Shown here one piece after another: positions 52,901 to 55,862 of a stretch of DNA of 55,862 nucleotides. The DNA is from Ellagibacter isourolithinifaciens (lineage in GTDB: Bacteria; Actinomycetota; Coriobacteriia; Coriobacteriales; Eggerthellaceae): positions 1 through 55,862 of the forward strand of contig NZ_WAJR01000012.1 of assembly GCF_008831035.1 (NCBI RefSeq), given 5' to 3'. Below the pieces are notes generated by a model. That model was not told the DNA's origin, searched no databases, and saw only the letters and a program-made list of their open reading frames with translations. Position numbers and translations under genes: made by a program. Positions within the stretch are counted from its first letter, which is position 1, and every line of letters begins with the position of its first letter.

Positions 52901-53679
52901 ATCGCGAATCGTTCTATCTCGGCGATAACGAGGAAGCTCAGCAGGTCATTGCGGACATGAAGGGCATTCTGCGCGATCCGCAGCCGTATCGACGGGTGAG
53001 CGAGTTGCCCGGCCTCACGAAAATGCTATCGGCTATGCATGGCGAAATCGTGCGCAGCAAGCAAAACGAGCTTCTAAGCTCGATTGATGGCGCGGTCGAA
53101 GAGCTGAAGGAGTTTGCGAACAATCAGGACCCCTATCAGCAGGCTGCGAATTTGGCGATTGCGGGCACCGAGCACAAAATCGCATCGGTTAAAAGCCGCG
53201 TGCACAGCGCGAAGGCGGCAGGCGTCATCGACACTTTGAGGATGCAGTTCAAGGACCTGATTGAAGAGGGCTACCAGGCTGTCGATGCTGCGGTTGACGA
53301 AGCCCGCGCGAAAGCCGAGCGCGAGATTCGCCTGAAGCGCGAGCTGACGGAGCGCGAGGCAAGCGCCGTCCCTGCGGAGGCTCGGGTGAGCCCCAAGCCC
53401 GCAAGTTCGCAGCCTGCCGCCGCGAGCAATGTCGCTTCGCAGGGAATGCCCCAAGGCGGTTGCGGCGTTAGCCAATCGGGGCAGGTGACTAGGGTTATCG
53501 TCGCCGAGAAGTCGGCCGAGGCAGCTCCCAAGCCCCTCAAGCGCAAGGTATTGCGTCGCGACGAGGCGTTCGATCGCGCCGTGCTGACGAACGAGGCCGA
53601 GGTTGACGCCTATCTTGCCTCGGTGCGCAAGGCGCTCCTCGAAGCGCTTGTCGAAAACGATTCCGTCCGCCTGAGCTAA
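49918..53679 (+). CDS. brxC: BREX ATPase BrxC
   Basis: 1253 residues, the usual size of the large BREX P-loop protein. Walker A GFFGSGKS at residues 70-77 after the family opening VIRDLFSKDINRSINGVIKV; RLLFMVDEVGQFIGDD is the likely Walker B. The C-terminal third is helical with coiled-coil stretches and ends in a Pro/Ala/Ser-rich linker and a short terminal helix. BrxC is required for BREX defence and methylation. Separated from brxB by 9 bp and from pglX by 12 bp. No visible break. Confidence 0.95.
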   Translation: MVIRDLFSKDINRSINGVIKVSQSDEESIQQELSEYVVTRELQRHFAYFFENYETALDIPTDKIGVWISGFFGSGKSHFLKMLSYLLANKVVGGRAAIDYFDGKLEDEMVYSKMRRCAGVPTEAILFNIDTKGGQWKEGDTAKTALLRAFERVFFEHLGFCGEDLKLAKLEMFIESRGKTDEFRTTFEQVNGMPWVESRETYAYFEDDVVEALQSALGMSEAAARNWFNGTEDDVIAVDSFVGMVGDYAARRADEEGGRFRLLFMVDEVGQFIGDDVSLMLSLQTLVEEIGARCAGRVWVMVTSQESIDGNQLIVGDDFSKIQGRFTTRLSLSSSSVDEVIKRRVLDKTQVAQLTLQDEYEDQSAVLRNLFSFEGSRGDLLGYESEGDFVDSYPFVSYQFKVLPDVMTEIRKHGVKAKHMSTGERSMLSAFQESAQVVQGEQTTALVPFWRFFDTISKDLEHGILQVVDRATRAAEAHQVLRPEDISVLKLLYLIRYITYLKGTLNNIATLMVDDMGVDKVALRERLKASLDRLVRENYVARQGDAYNFLTDEEQDIAREISQVPIDVAEVTENIKKVLFEGIFPQRKLSRGANNFPFDHYVDGSIYGPSQGGMKLNVATIANEGRLYEAADGEIAVKSQGQALVVLSDDADYFEMMQNVARTRKYARTINKSQLPPSTQEIIKGKMNQAQHDEKEAKTLIENAVVNARVAVNGSMVTVRAMSAKQLFETVLDKLVDSIFTKADYISDPVEGDGDIIRILRHTNEQSAMAGMGSANERAVADMKTFLELQKRLHVQTAMGDIQRKYQADPYGWRDIDIAAVAAQLVAAQDATILYGGQAMRADDKNMIDCLRKHADKVEIRIREKMSDALLSKARSILRDFADTSAVPEDEDKLIDCIQAKLEETQEHCQSLMHDHFTGLAPEFPYPGKSIVEDGLHVIGEVLADRADGEAFLRAFNANGDKLLDFAEDMEPVDGFFPNQQRLFDGAVETLALMDRESFYLGDNEEAQQVIADMKGILRDPQPYRRVSELPGLTKMLSAMHGEIVRSKQNELLSSIDGAVEELKEFANNQDPYQQAANLAIAGTEHKIASVKSRVHSAKAAGVIDTLRMQFKDLIEEGYQAVDAAVDEARAKAEREIRLKRELTEREASAVPAEARVSPKPASSQPAAASNVASQGMPQGGCGVSQSGQVTRVIVAEKSAEAAPKPLKRKVLRRDEAFDRAVLTNEAEVDAYLASVRKALLEALVENDSVRLS

Positions 53680-53691
53680 AGGGAGCCCGCC

Positions 53692-55761
53692 ATGAACGAT
53701 ACCGCTATCAAGAACTTCTGCACGTGGGCTCGAAACACCCTGATCGAGCAGGTGGAAACGCGCATGAGGCGCTTCTCGGTGGTGGAAGCGAACGCGCTGC
53801 CCGAAGACGCTACGAGCGTGGATGGCATGCCTCTGTCGCCCGACGAGCAGCGCCAGCGCTCCGAGCTCCTTCGGCTGCAGCGCGAGGTGGGGCACGCGGC
53901 GCTTGCCGAGCGCGCTGCGTACACGTGGTTCAACCGATTGGTGGCCATTCGCTTCATGGAGCTGCGTGATTACCTGCCGTGTCGCGTGCGCATGCTCTCG
54001 GCGGATGACGGCTCGTTCGCTCCGCAGGTGTTGAAGTGCGCGCTCGACGTGCAGATCGAGGGGCTTGACGCGTCGCGCGTGATGGAACTTATGCAGACGG
54101 GTGACGACGAGGCGTTGTTCCGATGCTTGTTCCTGGCGCAATGCGACGAGCTTTCGAGCTGCATCCCCGGCGTGTTCGACCGGGTGGGAAGCGCCATGGA
54201 GCTGCTGTTGCCCGATGGCCTTTTGCGGCAAGACAGCGTGATCGACAGGCTGGTGACGTCTATCCCTGAAGAGGATTGGGAGCGCGTGGAAATCCTGGGG
54301 TGGATGTATCAGTATTACAACGCCGAGGTCAAAGACGCGTTTTTCAAGTCGAAGGCGAAGGAGACACCTGATACCATAGGTCCTGCGACGCAGCTGTTCA
54401 CGCCTGAATGGATTGTGCGCTACATGGTGGAGAACTCGCTCGGGCGGCTGTGGATGCTGAACTTCCCCGAAAGCGCGCTGTGCCAAAAGTGGGACTACTA
54501 CATTGCACCTGACGCCGAACACGAGGATTTCATCCGCATCGATGGGCCGGAGGACATTACGCTGTGCGATCCGGCGTGCGGTTCGGGTCATATCCTGGTG
54601 TACGCGTTTCAGCTGCTGTTCGACATGTATGTGGAACGTGGATACCGCGAGCGCGAGATTCCGCAGCTCATTTTGGAGAAGAACTTGTCGGGTATGGAAA
54701 TCGACCCGCGCGCGGCGCAGATTGCCAACTTGGCGCTGGCCATGTGCGCGCGCGAGCACGATAGGCGCTTCTTCGGCCGCGGAGTGCAGGCGGATGTGCT
54801 TGTGGTTGCTCCGACGAAGTTTCAGCGCGACGAGGCTGGCTGCGTTATCGAGCTGCCCGAAGATGCGGCGATTATGGCTGATCAGCAGTTCATCGATGCG
54901 CTGGAGCATCTAGACGAAGTCGGGAGCTTGCTCAATCCGACGGAAGCCCAGCTGGAGGCGCTGCGGGCGGATGCGGCCCGTTTTGCCGCCGAGGTGGAGA
55001 GCGACAGTCTTTTTGGGAGGGGCTTGGGCGTAAAGCTGCAAGATGCACTTCGGGTGTGCGAGGCGCTTGCGAGGAAGTTCGACTGCGTGGTGGCCAATCC
55101 GCCCTACATGGGATCGAGCAGCTTCAGCCCCTTCATGAGCAAATGGATCAAGAAGAACTATCCCGACGTAAAAAGCGATTTGTTCTCTTCGTTTATCGTC
55201 CGCATTATGGACTATGCGAGCGAACACGGCGAGGCTGGCATCATGTGCCCCTTCGTTTGGATGTTCATCGGCAGCTATGAAAAACTCCGCGAAAAGATGA
55301 TTAACGAGAAGACCATTACCTCGCTGGTTCAGCTCGAATACTCGGGTTTTGCGGGCGCTACGGTTCCCATTTGCACTTTCACGTTCCATAACGGCTATGT
55401 TGACGGATATAAGGGCGGATACGTTCGCCTGTCGGATTTTGTTGGAGCGGCGGTCCAAGCACCAAAAACACGAGAAGCAATAGCAAACCCCGATTGCGGC
55501 TACTTCTATCGCAGAAACGCAAAAACCTTCACCCAAATCCCCGGCACCCCCATAGCCTACTGGGCAAGTGACGCTTTGCTGAATGCTTTTGAAGGTGGGA
55601 AAAAGCTATCTGACATCGGAAAACCTCGGCAAGGGCTCGCTACAGGCGAGAACGCTCGCTTTGTCCGCGAATGGTGGGAAGTTGGGCTTGATCGTGAGAA
55701 GTTCGATTGCAAAAGCATTAAGGAATCACTCGAATGGATCGCGTGCCGAATGTTGGTGTAA
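53692..55761 (+). CDS. pglX: BREX adenine methyltransferase PglX, C-terminally truncated
   Basis: 689 residues, against about 1100-1200 for complete PglX. Motif I DPACGSG starts at residue 293 and catalytic NPPY is at 469-472, so the methylase core is whole. The chain is normal PglX through KPRQGLATGENARF and FDCKSIKESLE, then at about residue 682 (base 55735) changes to WIACRMLV and a stop, where the family continues with a conserved SGKKWFPYNKGG-type segment and the target-recognition part. Neither other frame restores it, so this is a rearrangement junction, not a point frameshift. The protein as read should lack most target recognition. AAGGGAG site. Confidence 0.9.
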   Translation: MNDTAIKNFCTWARNTLIEQVETRMRRFSVVEANALPEDATSVDGMPLSPDEQRQRSELLRLQREVGHAALAERAAYTWFNRLVAIRFMELRDYLPCRVRMLSADDGSFAPQVLKCALDVQIEGLDASRVMELMQTGDDEALFRCLFLAQCDELSSCIPGVFDRVGSAMELLLPDGLLRQDSVIDRLVTSIPEEDWERVEILGWMYQYYNAEVKDAFFKSKAKETPDTIGPATQLFTPEWIVRYMVENSLGRLWMLNFPESALCQKWDYYIAPDAEHEDFIRIDGPEDITLCDPACGSGHILVYAFQLLFDMYVERGYREREIPQLILEKNLSGMEIDPRAAQIANLALAMCAREHDRRFFGRGVQADVLVVAPTKFQRDEAGCVIELPEDAAIMADQQFIDALEHLDEVGSLLNPTEAQLEALRADAARFAAEVESDSLFGRGLGVKLQDALRVCEALARKFDCVVANPPYMGSSSFSPFMSKWIKKNYPDVKSDLFSSFIVRIMDYASEHGEAGIMCPFVWMFIGSYEKLREKMINEKTITSLVQLEYSGFAGATVPICTFTFHNGYVDGYKGGYVRLSDFVGAAVQAPKTREAIANPDCGYFYRRNAKTFTQIPGTPIAYWASDALLNAFEGGKKLSDIGKPRQGLATGENARFVREWWEVGLDREKFDCKSIKESLEWIACRMLV

Positions 55762-55765
55762 GGGG

Positions 55766-55797
55766 CCGCTTCCCTGTCCGTAGAAAGCAGGAAGCGG
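55766..55797 (+). terminator. Hairpin just after the pglX stop
   Basis: CCGCTTC (55766-55772) pairs with GAAGCGG (55791-55797), extended by CTG/CAG around a small loop. Could end the truncated transcript. No U tract. Confidence 0.45.
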
Positions 55798-55853
55798 TTA
55801 TCGCCTAGAATCTTAATTGCTGAAGTTAGGATTCGTGGAAAGGCAATAACCGC
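55794..55853. repeat. Long imperfect inverted repeat at the right edge
   Basis: GCGGTTATCGCC (55794-55805) mirrors GGCAATAACCGC (55842-55853) with one mismatch; inside, GAATCTTAA and TTAGGATTC pair around a 9-base centre. It lies 33 bases after the truncated pglX. Could be a terminator, a recombinase site or the end of a mobile segment; only the edge is visible. See findings. Confidence 0.6.
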
Positions 55854-55862
55854 ATATGGATA

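Noticed and set aside
53074-54909. 611-residue open frame on the minus strand
   Set aside because: Antisense to brxC and pglX, with no motif or start site; shadow of the real genes.
55583-55783. 66-residue frame overlapping the end of pglX
   Set aside because: Considered as a possible frameshifted continuation of PglX, but it does not contain the expected conserved block, so it is a chance frame.

Overview
The window is high-GC DNA from an anaerobic actinobacterium, most likely class Coriobacteriia, family Eggerthellaceae. This is inferred from gene content: a 12-segment membrane protein fused to a LuxR-type helix-turn-helix (a regulator class expanded in that family), a DUF4013 membrane protein, molybdenum uptake plus MoaA/MoaC, and a secreted BspA-like/SLH protein. 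No species is claimed. No tRNA gene, CRISPR array, prophage or insertion sequence was seen. Layout: 1-103 is the 3' part of a 5S rRNA, so an rRNA operon lies to the left. 470-5570 is core metabolism: a helical-repeat hypothetical, NAD-type isocitrate dehydrogenase, a large membrane protein, and the rplJ-rplL operon behind an L10 leader RNA. 5754-14329 holds a 2271-residue secreted SLH protein divergent from a LuxR-family membrane regulator. 15530-18330 is a metal-resistance operon (ArsR-type repressor, separate HMA metal-binding protein, P1B ATPase) with a clear promoter-operator. 18486-26760 holds an AraC regulator divergent from a fused ABC half-transporter pair, then an FtsX-type permease with its ATPase under a promoter built inside a dyad. 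26964-34035 holds an Na+-dependent transporter, an AEC transporter, a threonine deaminase/RidA divergent pair, a universal stress protein, an acetyltransferase, a TetR regulator and a DegV protein. 34133-42387 is a molybdenum zone: modA, a modB with a large extra N-terminal domain, modC, then AEC and MFS transporters, moaA and moaC. 42620-48320 holds a low-molecular-weight phosphatase, a RelB/PIN toxin-antitoxin pair, yebC, ruvCAB, a small helical protein and a cold-shock protein. From 48443 to the right edge there is a BREX (type 1-like) phage-defence operon: brxA, brxB, brxC and pglX; the remaining genes (pglZ, brxL) should lie beyond the window. The most interesting signals are three. First, the BREX locus looks switchable: brxB has a run of ten C just after its start, and pglX stops at 689 residues, at a sharp junction that no frameshift repairs, followed by a long imperfect inverted repeat. 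Second, two intergenic elements (38021-38107 and 40528-40614) share a 37-nt loop almost base for base, yet have 25-bp arms whose outer parts differ in sequence while staying complementary within each copy; this is a candidate undescribed structured repeat. Third, ModB carries a secreted domain of about 230 residues before its permease. All start codons below were chosen from visible ribosome-binding sites, and several differ from the longest possible reading frame.
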